A stretch of DNA of 64,000 nt from Pseudomonas sp. PDM15 (GTDB lineage: Bacteria; Pseudomonadota; Gammaproteobacteria; Pseudomonadales; Pseudomonadaceae), in NCBI RefSeq assembly GCF_014851565.1, contig NZ_JACVAA010000007.1, positions 124,001-188,000 of the forward strand, read 5' to 3'. Below the pieces are notes generated by a model. The model was not told the DNA's origin and searched no databases. It saw only the letters and a program-made list of their open reading frames with translations. Within the stretch, counting starts at the first letter, position 1, and every line of letters starts with the position of its first letter. Below, in pieces: positions 7,822 through 16,573 of the stretch. A program made the position numbers and the translations under genes.

Positions 7822-10218
7822 ATGCGGGGCTGCATGCGTTACTGGGTTTTTCTCCTTCTATTCGGCTGGTCCTGGCTGGCGCATGCGGTCGAATTCGACG
7901 AGCACGCCCGTTACCTGACGCTCGGCTCGAAGATGCAGGTGTTCGAGGATGTGCGCGGTGACGCCAGCATCGAGCAGGTCAGCTCCGCCGCCCTGGATGC
8001 CAGCTTCCGCGACAACGGCAAACCGGTACTCAACGCCGGCTACTCGCGCTCGGTGTTCTGGCTGCGGGTCGACCTGCTGTACAACCCTGTGCAATCGACC
8101 AAGCCGAAGAACTGGCTGCTGGAACTGGCCTACCCGCCGCTCGACCACCTGGAGCTGTACCTGCCCGATGGCCAGGGCGGCTATCGCCTGGCCGCCCGCA
8201 CCGGCGACTCGCTGCCGTTTTCCAGCCGGCAGATCAAGCAGAACAACTACCTGTTCAATCTCGAACTGACGCCGGGCCAACCCCAGCGCGTCTACCTGCG
8301 CGCGCAGAGCCAGGGCTCGATGCAGATGCCGCTGGGCCTGTGGGCGCCGGACGCCTTCATCGAGGCGCAGCCGGCGCGCATCTACACCTTCGGCCTGATC
8401 TACGGCGTGCTGTTGGTGATGCTGATCTACAACCTGTTCATCTTTCTCGCCGTCCGCGACACCAGCTACCTCTACTACATCCTCTATATCGCCTCGTTCG
8501 GCCTGTACCAGGTCTCGGTCAACGGCGCCGGCATCCAGTACTTCTGGCCGGACGATCCTTGGTGGGCCAACGCCTCCACGCCGTTCCTGATCGGCTCGGC
8601 GGCGCTGTTCGGTTGCCAGTTCGCCCGCAGCTTCCTGCACACCGCCGACCACAGCCCCTGGGTCGATCGCCTGCTGCGCCTGCTGATGGCAACCGGCGGA
8701 CTGGTGATGGTGCTGGCGCTGACCACCAGCTACGCCAGCGCCCTGCGCCTGGCCACCCTGCTGGCGCTGGCCTTCACCGTGGTGATCTTCAGCGCCGGCG
8801 TGCTGGCCTGGCTGCGCGGCATGCGCGTGGCGCGCTACTTCATCATCGCCTGGTCGGCCTTCCTCGCTGGCGGGGTGATCAACACCCTGATGGTGCTGGG
8901 CTACCTGCCCTATACCTTCTTCACCATGTACGCCAGCCAGTTCGGCTCGGCACTGGAAGTGGGCCTGCTGTCCCTGGCCCTGGCCGACCGCATCAACGCG
9001 ATGAAGGAAGAGCGCGCGCGCATCCTCCAGGAAGCCGGCCGCGAGCTGGAGGTGCTCAACCGCGAGCTGGCCGACAGCAACCGCCTGAAGGACGAATTCC
9101 TCGCCACCGTCACCCACGAGCTGCGCACGCCGATGAACGGGGTGATCGGTTCACTGGAGCTGATGCAGACGGTCAAGCTGGACGTCGAACTGGAGCAGTA
9201 CCAGCGCACCGCCGCCAGCTCGGCGCGCGACATGATGCGCATGGTCAACGACATCCTCGCCCTCACCGAATTGCAGGCCGGCAAGCTCTACCCACGGCGC
9301 GAGCCGTTCAGCCTGCGCGGCCTGGTCGACGGCCTGCGCGCCCAGTACGGCGGCAAGGCGGCGGAGAAGGGCCTGCAGTTCGTCGTCGAGCTGGAGGACA
9401 GCCTGCCCGACACCCTGGAAGGCGACGCCGCCAAGCTGACCCAGGCCCTGGGCTACCTGCTGGACAACGCGGTCAAGTTCACCCACCACGGCCAGGTCAC
9501 CTTGCGCGTCGGTGCCGCCGGGCCGCTGGCCGGCAGCATGCCGCTGCGCCTGGAGGTGCTGGATACCGGCATCGGCTTCATCGCCCCGCAGGACGGCAAC
9601 CTGTACCAGCGTTTCCATCAGCTGGATGGCTCCATGACCCGCCAGTACGGCGGCCTGGGCATCGGTCTGGCGATCTGCCGGCAGCTGGTGGAATTGCTCG
9701 GCGGCAGCCTGCAGCATCAGTCGCAGCCCGGCCGCGGCAGCGCCTTCGCCATCGCCCTGCAGCTCGACCTGCCGGCCCAGCGCCAGGACGTCGCTCCGGC
9801 TCCGCGCCGGGTCGGCGGCCAGCCGCAGCGCCGCGCCGAGCAATGCACCGTGCTGATCGTCGAGGACAATGCGATCAACCAGCTGGTGACCCGCGGCATG
9901 CTGCTCAAGCTCGGCTACCGGGTGCGCACCGCCGACAACGGCGTCGAGGCCCTGGAAGTGCTGCGCAGCGAGCCGATCGACGCGGTGCTGCTGGACTGCC
10001 AAATGCCGGTGATGGACGGCTTCGCCACCTGCCGCGCTCTGCGCAACCTGCCCGGCTGCGCCGAGACCCCGGTGCTGGCCATCACCGCCCACAGCCACAG
10101 CGGCGACCGCGAGCGCTGCCTGGCCGCCGGCATGAGCGACTACATGGCCAAGCCGGTGAAATTCCTCGAGCTGCAGGCACTGCTGCACGACTGGGTGCTG
10201 TGCCGCGCGCCTACCTGA
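7822..10218 (+). CDS. ladS: Hybrid sensor histidine kinase LadS
   Basis: An inner-membrane hybrid kinase of 798 residues. Domains in order: signal peptide; periplasmic 7TMR-DISMED2 sensory domain (about 30-180); seven membrane helices (7TMR-DISM, about 190-400); HisKA with THELRTPMNG (His432); HATPase with the N-box DNAVKF and G-box YGGLGIGLAI; and a C-terminal receiver with LLDCQMPVMDGF (Asp725). In P. aeruginosa LadS feeds the GacS/GacA-Rsm pathway that controls biofilm and secretion. The location beside thiD and before the TetR/acyl-CoA dehydrogenase pair matches PA3974. Start choice is uncertain: ATGs at 7822 and 7834 fit the family length, while a GTG at 7771 has a good AGAAGGA ribosome-binding site. 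Confidence 0.93.
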   Translation: MRGCMRYWVFLLLFGWSWLAHAVEFDEHARYLTLGSKMQVFEDVRGDASIEQVSSAALDASFRDNGKPVLNAGYSRSVFWLRVDLLYNPVQSTKPKNWLLELAYPPLDHLELYLPDGQGGYRLAARTGDSLPFSSRQIKQNNYLFNLELTPGQPQRVYLRAQSQGSMQMPLGLWAPDAFIEAQPARIYTFGLIYGVLLVMLIYNLFIFLAVRDTSYLYYILYIASFGLYQVSVNGAGIQYFWPDDPWWANASTPFLIGSAALFGCQFARSFLHTADHSPWVDRLLRLLMATGGLVMVLALTTSYASALRLATLLALAFTVVIFSAGVLAWLRGMRVARYFIIAWSAFLAGGVINTLMVLGYLPYTFFTMYASQFGSALEVGLLSLALADRINAMKEERARILQEAGRELEVLNRELADSNRLKDEFLATVTHELRTPMNGVIGSLELMQTVKLDVELEQYQRTAASSARDMMRMVNDILALTELQAGKLYPRREPFSLRGLVDGLRAQYGGKAAEKGLQFVVELEDSLPDTLEGDAAKLTQALGYLLDNAVKFTHHGQVTLRVGAAGPLAGSMPLRLEVLDTGIGFIAPQDGNLYQRFHQLDGSMTRQYGGLGIGLAICRQLVELLGGSLQHQSQPGRGSAFAIALQLDLPAQRQDVAPAPRRVGGQPQRRAEQCTVLIVEDNAINQLVTRGMLLKLGYRVRTADNGVEALEVLRSEPIDAVLLDCQMPVMDGFATCRALRNLPGCAETPVLAITAHSHSGDRERCLAAGMSDYMAKPVKFLELQALLHDWVLCRAPT

Positions 10219-10238
10219 TCCGCCTTCCCCACTAAGCA

Positions 10239-10273
10239 ACGATCCGGCCGCACTTTGGCCGAATCGTCGTTTT
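10239..10273 (+). terminator. Rho-independent terminator of ladS
   Basis: The hairpin pairs 10239-10249 with 10257-10267 (ACGAT, one mismatch, CGGCC against GGCCG, mismatch, ATCGT), has a 7-nt loop and is followed by CGTTTTC. It sits 20 bp after the ladS stop. Confidence 0.75.
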
Positions 10274-10283
10274 CATCAAGAAG

Positions 10284-10325
10284 TGAATCGTGATTCACTG
10301 ATCTGAATTCATGAATCTGGATTCA
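10284..10325. promoter_or_regulatory. Twin operator for the TetR regulator
   Basis: Two copies of TGAATC-N2-GATTCA lie 28 bp apart: TGAATCGTGATTCA at 10284-10297 and TGAATCTGGATTCA at 10312-10325. The first extends to a perfect 7-bp inverted repeat (GTGAATC/GATTCAC). A further half-site TGAATT lies between them. The second ends four bases before the ATG of the TetR gene, over the ribosome-binding region. This strongly suggests autoregulation. Confidence 0.7.
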
Positions 10326-10329
10326 GCTC

Positions 10330-10965
10330 ATGGCCTATCGCACCACTGCCGCCCGTATCGACCGTGCCCAGGAACTGCGCGAGCGCATCCTCGTCTGCGC
10401 CCATGGCCGGGTCGCCGACGGCGGTTTCGCCAACCTGACCATGCAGGCCCTGGCCGAGGATGTGGGCATAGCCACCGGCAGCCTGTACCGCCACTTCAGC
10501 GGCAAGGGCGAGTTGGCGGCGGAAGTGTTCAGCGATGCCTGCCGCATCGAGGTGGACGCCCTGGCCGAGATCCTGCGCGGCCCCGGTAGCGCCACCCAGC
10601 GCCTGGCCGCCGGCCTGGAACAATTCGCCGCCCGCGCCTGGCACAGCCGGCAGCTGGCCTTCGCCCTGATCGCCGAGCCGGTGGAACCGGAAGTGGACGA
10701 GCAGCGCCTGCTGTTCCGCGAGGCCTACGCCGAACTGTTCGTCGACCTACTCGAAGAGGGCGTGCGCAGCGGCGAGTTCCGCGTGGCGCAGGTCAACCTG
10801 GTCGCTGCCTGCCTGGTCGGCGCCATCGCCGAGGCCCTGGTCGGCCCGCTCTCGCCACCGGCCCGCGCGGCCCGTGATGCCGGCCTGCCGGCAGCGGACC
10901 TGGCCACCATCAGCCAAACCCTGGTCACCTTCTGCCTGCGCGCCGTTGGCGCTTCGGAGTCCTGA
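10330..10965 (+). CDS. TetR-family transcriptional regulator
   Basis: A 211-residue regulator with an N-terminal TetR helix-turn-helix (about 15-60; LTMQALAEDVGIATGSLYRHFSGKGELAAEVF) and a helical C-terminal ligand and dimer domain. It ends one base before the ATG of the acyl-CoA dehydrogenase gene, so the two form an operon. Position and partner match the regulator next to ladS in P. aeruginosa (PA3973). By analogy with other TetR proteins paired with acyl-CoA enzymes, the ligand may be an acyl-CoA; that is inference. The palindromes overlapping its own start region are the likely operator. Confidence 0.9.
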   Translation: MAYRTTAARIDRAQELRERILVCAHGRVADGGFANLTMQALAEDVGIATGSLYRHFSGKGELAAEVFSDACRIEVDALAEILRGPGSATQRLAAGLEQFAARAWHSRQLAFALIAEPVEPEVDEQRLLFREAYAELFVDLLEEGVRSGEFRVAQVNLVAACLVGAIAEALVGPLSPPARAARDAGLPAADLATISQTLVTFCLRAVGASES

Positions 10966-10966
10966 T

Positions 10967-12616
10967 ATGTCCCTGCAGCAATTCGCCGAAACCCACGAAG
11001 TGTTCAACCAGGTGCCGTCGCTGGACGGTGCGAACCTGTACCGCCTCGACCTGCCGTTGCAGGAGTGGACCCGGCGCTTCGGCGGCGGTTGGGCCGAGGA
11101 TAAGCTGCACGCCTACGGCGCGCTGGCTGGCGGTCCGCTGATGCAGGCCGGCTTCCTGGCCAATGAGAACAAGCCGGTGTTCAAGAGCCATGACCGCTAT
11201 GGTAATCGTGTCGATCTGGTGGAGTTCCACCCGGCCTATCACGAGCTAATGCGCACGGCCATCGAGCACGGCATCCCGTCGCTGCCCTGGACCGACCCGC
11301 GCGAAGGTGCCCAGGTGGCCCGCGCCGCGCTCAACTACCTGCACAACCAGCCGGAGGCCGGTAACGCCTGCCCGCTGACCATGACCTACGCCGCCGTGCC
11401 GGCGCTCAAGTTGCAACCGGAGCTGGCCGAGATCTGGCTGCCGAAGATCCTCGCCACCGAGTACGACCCGCGCAACATCGGCATCGAACAGAAGGCCGGG
11501 GTCACCATCGGCATGGCGATGACCGAGAAGCAGGGCGGCACCGACGTGCGCGCCAACACCACCAAGGCCCACCCGGTCGGTATTCCCGGCCCGGGCCAGG
11601 CCTACGAGCTGGTCGGCCACAAGTGGTTCTGCTCGGCGCCGATGTGCGACGCCTTCCTGACCCTGGCCTACACCGACAAGGGCCTGTCCTGCTTCCTGTT
11701 GCCGCGCCACCGTCCGGACGGCACGCGCAACCAGTTCTACATCCAGCGCCTGAAGAACAAGCTGGGCAACTGGGCCAACGCCTCCAGCGAGGTGGAGTTC
11801 CGTGGCGCCCTGGCCTGGATGGTCGGCGAGGAAGGCCGTGGCGTGCCGACCATCATCGAGATGGTCTCGCTGACCCGCTTCGACTGCATGATCGGCTCCA
11901 GCAGCCTGATGCGTCAGGCCCTGACCCAGGCCGCGCACCACTGCGCGCACCGCAAGGTCGGCGGCCGTGTTCTGGCCGAACAGCCGCTGATGCAGAACGT
12001 GCTGGCCGACCTGGCCCTGGAAAGCGAGGCGGCCCTGGCCTTGACCATGCGCATGGGCAAGGCCCTGGACAACCCGCACGACGAGCAGGAGGACAAGTTC
12101 GCCCGCCTGGTCACCGCCATCGGCAAGTACTGGGTCTGCAAGCGTGCCCCGGCAATGATCAACGAGGCTCAGGAGTGCATGGGTGGCGCCGGCTATGTCG
12201 AGGAAACCATCCTGCCGCGCCTGTACCGCGAGGCGCCGGTCAACTCGATCTGGGAGGGCTCGGGCAATGTGCAGTGCCTGGACGTGCTGCGCGCCCTGTC
12301 CAAGGAGGCCGGCGTGCTCGAGGCGCTGTTCGCCGAGCTGGGCGACGGCCACGGCGATGCGCGGCTGAAAGCGCATATCCAGCAGCTGCAGGCGGACTTC
12401 CGCGACACCGCCGATATCCAGTACCGCGCCCGCCAGCTGACCGAGGACGTGGCCGTGGCCTTGCAGGCCAAGCTGCTGCTGGAAGCCGGTAACGCCACCG
12501 TCAGCGATGCCTTTATCGCCAGCCGCCTGGCTGATGGAGGGCGAGTCTACGGCACCCTGCCACGCGGCGTGGATGCCGAAGCACTGGTGGCGCGCAGCAC
12601 ACCGCACCTGGTCTGA
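10967..12616 (+). CDS. AidB-like acyl-CoA dehydrogenase
   Basis: A 549-residue flavoprotein of the AidB branch of acyl-CoA dehydrogenases. It aligns by eye along its whole length with E. coli AidB: THEVFNQVPSLDGANLY at the N-terminus, IGMAMTEKQGGTDVRANTT at about 180, LVGHKWFCSAPMCDA, LTRFDCMIGSSSLMRQA and LPRLYREAPVNSIWEGSGN. AidB binds FAD and DNA and is induced in alkylation stress; its physiological substrate is unclear. The start (10967) follows the TetR stop by one base, so expression is presumably coupled to that repressor. The length excludes a standard 380-residue fatty acyl-CoA dehydrogenase. The substrate is unknown. Confidence 0.9.
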   Translation: MSLQQFAETHEVFNQVPSLDGANLYRLDLPLQEWTRRFGGGWAEDKLHAYGALAGGPLMQAGFLANENKPVFKSHDRYGNRVDLVEFHPAYHELMRTAIEHGIPSLPWTDPREGAQVARAALNYLHNQPEAGNACPLTMTYAAVPALKLQPELAEIWLPKILATEYDPRNIGIEQKAGVTIGMAMTEKQGGTDVRANTTKAHPVGIPGPGQAYELVGHKWFCSAPMCDAFLTLAYTDKGLSCFLLPRHRPDGTRNQFYIQRLKNKLGNWANASSEVEFRGALAWMVGEEGRGVPTIIEMVSLTRFDCMIGSSSLMRQALTQAAHHCAHRKVGGRVLAEQPLMQNVLADLALESEAALALTMRMGKALDNPHDEQEDKFARLVTAIGKYWVCKRAPAMINEAQECMGGAGYVEETILPRLYREAPVNSIWEGSGNVQCLDVLRALSKEAGVLEALFAELGDGHGDARLKAHIQQLQADFRDTADIQYRARQLTEDVAVALQAKLLLEAGNATVSDAFIASRLADGGRVYGTLPRGVDAEALVARSTPHLV

Positions 12617-12639
12617 TTCCTGAGCCCGGTGGTGAACGA

Positions 12640-12700
12640 GTAGCCCGGATGTATCCGGGAAAGCCGGTCGCTCCAAGCACCCGGATGGCATCCGGGCTAC
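12640..12700. repeat. REP/BIME pair, GTAGCCCGGA class
   Basis: Two facing palindromic units: GTAGCCCGGATGTATCCGGG and CCCGGATGGCATCCGGGCTAC. Each can fold by itself and the pair can fold together. It lies between convergent genes, and related copies are at 16023, 49457 and 57774. Confidence 0.8.
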
Positions 12701-12740
12701 CAAACCTAGGCTCCATAACCTGCGCGGGGCTTCGATCGTT

Positions 12741-13406
12741 TCAGGCGTTTTGCTGGCGCCGCCGGTAGGCCAGGTAGATCAGCGCCAGCAGCGCGGCCAG
12801 CGCGCTCGGCCCGAGCAGGCAACGGTAGCCCCATGCCTGGTAGCCGAGGGCGCCGAGCAGGCCGCCACCGATGAAGCCGCCGATCAGGATCAGATACAGC
12901 AGGATGCGTCGCCGATCCGCCGGCTGCCCACGCATCTTGAGGCCGAGCATGATGCCGAGGTCGGTGAACAGCCCGGTGACGTGGGTGGTGCGCACCACCG
13001 CGCCGCTGTAGGTACTGGTCATGGCGTTCTGCAGGCCGCAGGCGGCCGAAGCCAGGTAGTGGCCGAGGCCGCTGCCGCGCTCCAGCATCAGCATCGCCAG
13101 CAGCAGGACCAGGCTCTCGGCCAGCAGCGCCACGCCGTAGCGGCGACCGAGCTTGAGTGACTGGTTGCCGATGACGCAGCCGCTGACAGCGGCGCCGACC
13201 ACGAAGCTCAGCAGGATCATCAGCAGGTGCAGCGCGCTGCCCAGTTGCCCCTGGGCCAGCTCCACGCCGAGCTGGCTGGAACTGCCGGATAGATGCGACA
13301 CGCCCTGGTGGTTGAAGCCGAGCAGAGCGATGGCATTGACGCTGCCGGCGATCAGGGCCAGGCAGAAGCCGCCGATTTCCACCCAGCGTGGTAACTGATT
13401 GATCAT
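12741..13406 (-). CDS. YoaK/DUF1275 family membrane protein
   Basis: A 221-residue polytopic inner-membrane protein with about six hydrophobic segments. DUF1275 features are visible: an N-terminal LALIAGSVNAIALLGF, the HLSGSSSQLG stretch after the first helix, and ACGLQNAMTSTYSGAVVRTTHVTGLFTDLGIMLG in the second half. The family's molecular function is not established. The gene stands alone, convergent with the acyl-CoA dehydrogenase, with a REP pair between them. Its start is the ATG at 13406. Confidence 0.88.
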   Translation of the reverse strand: MINQLPRWVEIGGFCLALIAGSVNAIALLGFNHQGVSHLSGSSSQLGVELAQGQLGSALHLLMILLSFVVGAAVSGCVIGNQSLKLGRRYGVALLAESLVLLLAMLMLERGSGLGHYLASAACGLQNAMTSTYSGAVVRTTHVTGLFTDLGIMLGLKMRGQPADRRRILLYLILIGGFIGGGLLGALGYQAWGYRCLLGPSALAALLALIYLAYRRRQQNA

Positions 13407-13649
13407 GCTGTGACGTCCCCCCGGCCGTCATCTCCGTTATGCCCTAAATCACCGCAGGCTTGCCATTGGTCCTTGGCATAAAGGGGCGAGTGTAGGCAGC
13501 CGCGCCAGGGCCAGATGCCGAGCTCAAGGTCGCGTATGTGCTTATGCCGGGCATGGTGCGATGTTCGCCCGGGGGCGCATGAGCGGTCGGGCGTCATCAC
13601 TCGGGGCGGCGTGTTCCAGATGGGTTGCGCCGACGTTAGGGCAGCGCTC
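13407..13649. other. Intergenic region with no recognised gene
   Basis: About 240 bp between the starts and ends of two minus-strand genes. I see no tRNA, convincing terminator or conserved ORF. It presumably holds the promoter of the DUF1275 gene. Confidence 0.5.
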
Positions 13650-14366
13650 CTAGCGGCGCTGCCAGATCATCCTGCCGGTGTTGCTCTCGGTCACCAGGTA
13701 CGGCGTGCTGAAGTGGTAGCGCGCCGCCGGCTGGTAGTCGGCGGCACCTTTCAGCTGCACCAGCAACAGGCCTTTGTCGCTGCGCCAGCGCCCGCTGTAC
13801 TGCAGCTCGCCGGGACGGTCGTAGCTCCACTCGCTGCCGCCCGCCACGCTGCGGCGCCACTGGTCGATGCTGCCATCGGCGCGAATGCGCAGAGTGGTGA
13901 CGGTGGTCATCGAAGCGAATTCCAGGCCCTCGCTGTTGGTCATCTGTTCATAGATCCAGGTGCCGACTAGGGCGGCGTCCTGGTTCGGGTCGGGCGGCGC
14001 GGGCGCCGGCCCCACGCGCTGGAACATAGCCTCGCGCACCTGCGTCTCGCCGCTGCGCGGGTCGCGGGCGGCCAGGCTGGTGGCGAGCATGCCGTTGGCG
14101 TAGTTGCCGTTCATGTTGGCCAGCGCCTGGCCGGAACTCGGGTCGCTGATCTGCGCCTGCAGCGCCTGGCCGTCGAAGCTGCCGCTGACCTTGAGGCGCA
14201 GGTGCGGCCCCTCCCGGTATTCGCCTTCCACCTGTTGGCCCTGGCTGCGCAGGACCAGCTCGGTCGACTGGTTGTCGACGGTGGCCTGGTACAGACCGTC
14301 CAGCTCGGCGGCCAGGCTGTGGCCGGTGACGCAAATGAGCAGACAGCAGATCGACAGGGCGCGCAC
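13650..14366 (-). CDS. Exported hypothetical protein
   Basis: A 238-residue protein with a clear signal peptide (MRALSICCLLICVTGHSLAAEL) and a predicted beta-rich mature part with two related halves. The first half runs from about 22 to 110 (LYQATVDNQSTELVLRSQGQQ). The second half begins near 130 with LVGTWIYEQMTNSEG and ends in a YHFSTPYLVTESNTGRMIWQRR tail. The second half resembles lipocalin-like or META-like small barrels in rhythm (GTW..., then GRWRSDKGLLLVQ), but I cannot assign a family. It starts at a GTG at 14366 and is divergent from amn. No function is proposed. Confidence 0.7.
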   Translation of the reverse strand: MRALSICCLLICVTGHSLAAELDGLYQATVDNQSTELVLRSQGQQVEGEYREGPHLRLKVSGSFDGQALQAQISDPSSGQALANMNGNYANGMLATSLAARDPRSGETQVREAMFQRVGPAPAPPDPNQDAALVGTWIYEQMTNSEGLEFASMTTVTTLRIRADGSIDQWRRSVAGGSEWSYDRPGELQYSGRWRSDKGLLLVQLKGAADYQPAARYHFSTPYLVTESNTGRMIWQRR

Positions 14367-14510
14367 TGTGGCTTTCCTCGGGGTGGATGAGAAGAGCCTA
14401 GATGGTTCTCGGTGGCCTTGCCTTGGCTCTCATCGTCGAGCAACCGGCGCTGGCGAGGCGACCGTCGCAAGGCGCAAGATAGGGCCGTGATCCCAGCCAG
14501 GAAGCTGCCC

Positions 14511-15986
14511 GTGACTGCCATGCCGCATACCGATTTCGTCGTCACCGCCACCGCCGAGGAGGCCGTCGACCGCCTCGCCGACCTGCACCGCCAGGCCACC
14601 GGCGGGCTGAGCCAGGCGCTGAGGAACTACCTCAAGGAACGCAGCGTGCCGAGCCAGGCCGAGCGCGCTTTGTTCCGCTACCCCGAGTTGCGCCTGACCT
14701 ACCTGTGCCAGGGCGAAGTACCGAGCACCGTGCGCGCCTACGCCAAGGTCCAGGTGCCGGGCACCTACCGCGCTACCGTGACCCAGCCGGAAGCCTTCCG
14801 TGGTTATCTGCTGGACCAGCTGCGGCCGCTGATGCAGGACTTCTCGGTCACCGTCGAAGTGGGCTTCAGCCAGCAGAACATTCCCTATCCCTACGTGGTC
14901 GAGCAGGGCGACGAGCTGGCCGGCAGCGGGGTCAGCGCCGCCGAACTGGCGCGGGTGTTCCCCAGCACCGACCTGTCCGCCGCCACCGACTCGGTGGCCG
15001 ACGGCCTGTACGGCTGGGGTGACAGCAGCGACCTGCCGCTGGCGCTGTTCGACGCCGCACGCACCGACTTCTCGCTCAAGCGCATCCAGCACTACACCGG
15101 CAGTGACTGGCGCCATGTGCAGCCGTGGATCCTGCTGACCAACTACCATCGCTACGTCGACCAGTTCATTCGCCACGGCCTGGAACAGCTGCGCGACAAC
15201 CCGCGCTTCCAGCGCATGGTGCTGCCGGGCAACGTGATCATCGAGCGCGGCACGTCCGAGGAGGATGCCCAGGCGGTGGCCGACGCGGTGGTCTGGCATC
15301 GCTATCAGATGCCGGCCTACCACCTGATCGCCAACGACGGCCACGGCATCACCCTGGTCAACATCGGCGTCGGCCCATCCAACGCCAAGAACATCACCGA
15401 CCACCTGGCCGTGCTGCGCCCCCATTGCTGGCTGATGATCGGCCACTGCGGCGGCCTGCGGCAGTCGCAGACCATCGGTGACTACGTGCTGGCCCACGCC
15501 TATATGCGCCGCGACGGCATCCTCGACCGGGTGCTGCCGCCGCATATCCCGATTCCGGCGCTGGCCGAGGTACAGCAGGCCCTGCAGGAGGCGGCCGCGA
15601 CCGTCACGGGGGAAAAGGGCGAGACCCTGAAGAAGCGTCTGCGCACCGGCACCGTGCTGACCTACGACGACCGCAACTGGGAGCTGCACTGGGCCCACGA
15701 GCGGCCGCTGATCAACCTGGCCCGCGCGGTGGCGGTGGACATGGAGAGCGGCACTATCGCCGCCCAGGGTTATCGCCTGCGGGTGCCCTACGGCACCCTG
15801 CTGTGCGTGTCGGACAAGCCGCTGCACAGCGAGATCAAGCTGCCCGGCTCGGCCACTGGCTTCTACCAGCGCGCGGTCAGCCAGCATCTGTCAATCGGTA
15901 TCGCCGCCCTCGACCTGCTGCGCTGCCAGCTCGACTCGCTGCACTCGCGCAAGCTGCGCAGCTTCGACGAGCCGCCGTTCCGCTGA
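14511..15986 (+). CDS. amn: AMP nucleosidase
   Basis: A 491-residue enzyme hydrolysing AMP to adenine and ribose-5-phosphate, balancing adenylate pools. The Amn-specific N-terminal domain (about 1-180) is followed by the nucleoside-phosphorylase-like catalytic domain with NDGHGITLVNIGVGPSNAKNITDHLAVLRPHCWLMIGHCGGL near 280-320 and VDMESGTIAAQGYRLRVPYGTLLCVSDKPLHSE near 410-440. I chose the GTG at 14511 because AGGAAG lies six bases upstream. The ATG at 14520 is the alternative and would remove three residues. It is monocistronic here, followed by a REP palindrome. Confidence 0.95.
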   Translation: MTAMPHTDFVVTATAEEAVDRLADLHRQATGGLSQALRNYLKERSVPSQAERALFRYPELRLTYLCQGEVPSTVRAYAKVQVPGTYRATVTQPEAFRGYLLDQLRPLMQDFSVTVEVGFSQQNIPYPYVVEQGDELAGSGVSAAELARVFPSTDLSAATDSVADGLYGWGDSSDLPLALFDAARTDFSLKRIQHYTGSDWRHVQPWILLTNYHRYVDQFIRHGLEQLRDNPRFQRMVLPGNVIIERGTSEEDAQAVADAVVWHRYQMPAYHLIANDGHGITLVNIGVGPSNAKNITDHLAVLRPHCWLMIGHCGGLRQSQTIGDYVLAHAYMRRDGILDRVLPPHIPIPALAEVQQALQEAAATVTGEKGETLKKRLRTGTVLTYDDRNWELHWAHERPLINLARAVAVDMESGTIAAQGYRLRVPYGTLLCVSDKPLHSEIKLPGSATGFYQRAVSQHLSIGIAALDLLRCQLDSLHSRKLRSFDEPPFR

Positions 15987-16022
15987 TCGAGTGGCGTGAG
16001 GGTGGGATCATCCGCCTTGCGC

Positions 16023-16047
16023 GTAGCCCGGATTGCATCCGGGCTAC
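16023..16047. repeat. REP palindrome, GTAGCCCGGA class
   Basis: GTAGCCCGGATT is followed by GCATCCGGGCTAC, giving one near-perfect palindromic unit of 25 bp between the convergent amn and acetyltransferase genes. It is the same family as the elements at 12640, 49457 and 57774. Confidence 0.8.
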
Positions 16048-16093
16048 AACTGCGGTGTGTTGCCTGCGGTGATACAGCCCACGGGGCGTCGGG

Positions 16094-16573
16094 TCAGGCG
16101 CTTTTGCGCAGGCGCAGGTGCAGCAAGGGGAAGGGCCGGTCGGCACCGTCCAGTGGCGAGCGGCCGATCTGCTCGAAGCCCTGGCTGAGGTAGAAGGCCA
16201 CGGCGCCGGGGTTCTGCTCGTTGACGTCGACCAGGCGCACGCCGTCGCGGTCGATGGCGTGGTGCAGCAGCGCCTTGCCGAAGCCCCGACCATGGGCGGT
16301 CGGGTCGACGAAGAGCATTTCCAGGCGATCCTCTGCGGAGCCGGCAAAGCCCTGCACGCGGCCCTGCTCGTCGCGCAGGCAGGTCAGTCGTACCAGGTCG
16401 AAATACTGCTCACCGAGCATGCGCCGGTAGAACTGGATGTCCTCCTCGGCGAGGAAGTGGTGGGTGGCGCGTACCGCCGCCTCCCACACTTCCAGCAGGC
16501 GCGGCCGGTCGGTGCCGTCCACCGCACCCAGGTGCCAGGCGGCGTTACGCCGCCAATGAAACAGGTCGGTCAT
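16094..16573 (-). CDS. GNAT-family N-acetyltransferase
   Basis: A 159-residue protein with the GNAT fold. The acetyl-CoA pyrophosphate loop is seen as FVDPTAHGRGFGKALLHHAI (about 91-110), preceded by beta strand QGFAGSAEDRLEML and followed by VNEQNPGAVAFYLSQGF, typical of the family's motif B. The substrate cannot be inferred. Its ATG overlaps the stop of the upstream alcohol dehydrogenase gene by four bases (ATGA), so the two are translationally coupled. Confidence 0.87.
   Translation of the reverse strand: MTDLFHWRRNAAWHLGAVDGTDRPRLLEVWEAAVRATHHFLAEEDIQFYRRMLGEQYFDLVRLTCLRDEQGRVQGFAGSAEDRLEMLFVDPTAHGRGFGKALLHHAIDRDGVRLVDVNEQNPGAVAFYLSQGFEQIGRSPLDGADRPFPLLHLRLRKSA

Noticed and set aside
8340..10235. 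631-codon plus-strand frame within ladS
   Set aside because: A shadow of ladS in another frame; the translation is Arg/Pro/Gly-rich without domains, while the ladS frame shows complete kinase motifs.
13407..13649. tRNA or other structured RNA in the gap after the DUF1275 gene
   Set aside because: No cloverleaf, no TTCRA T-arm motif and no terminator were found.
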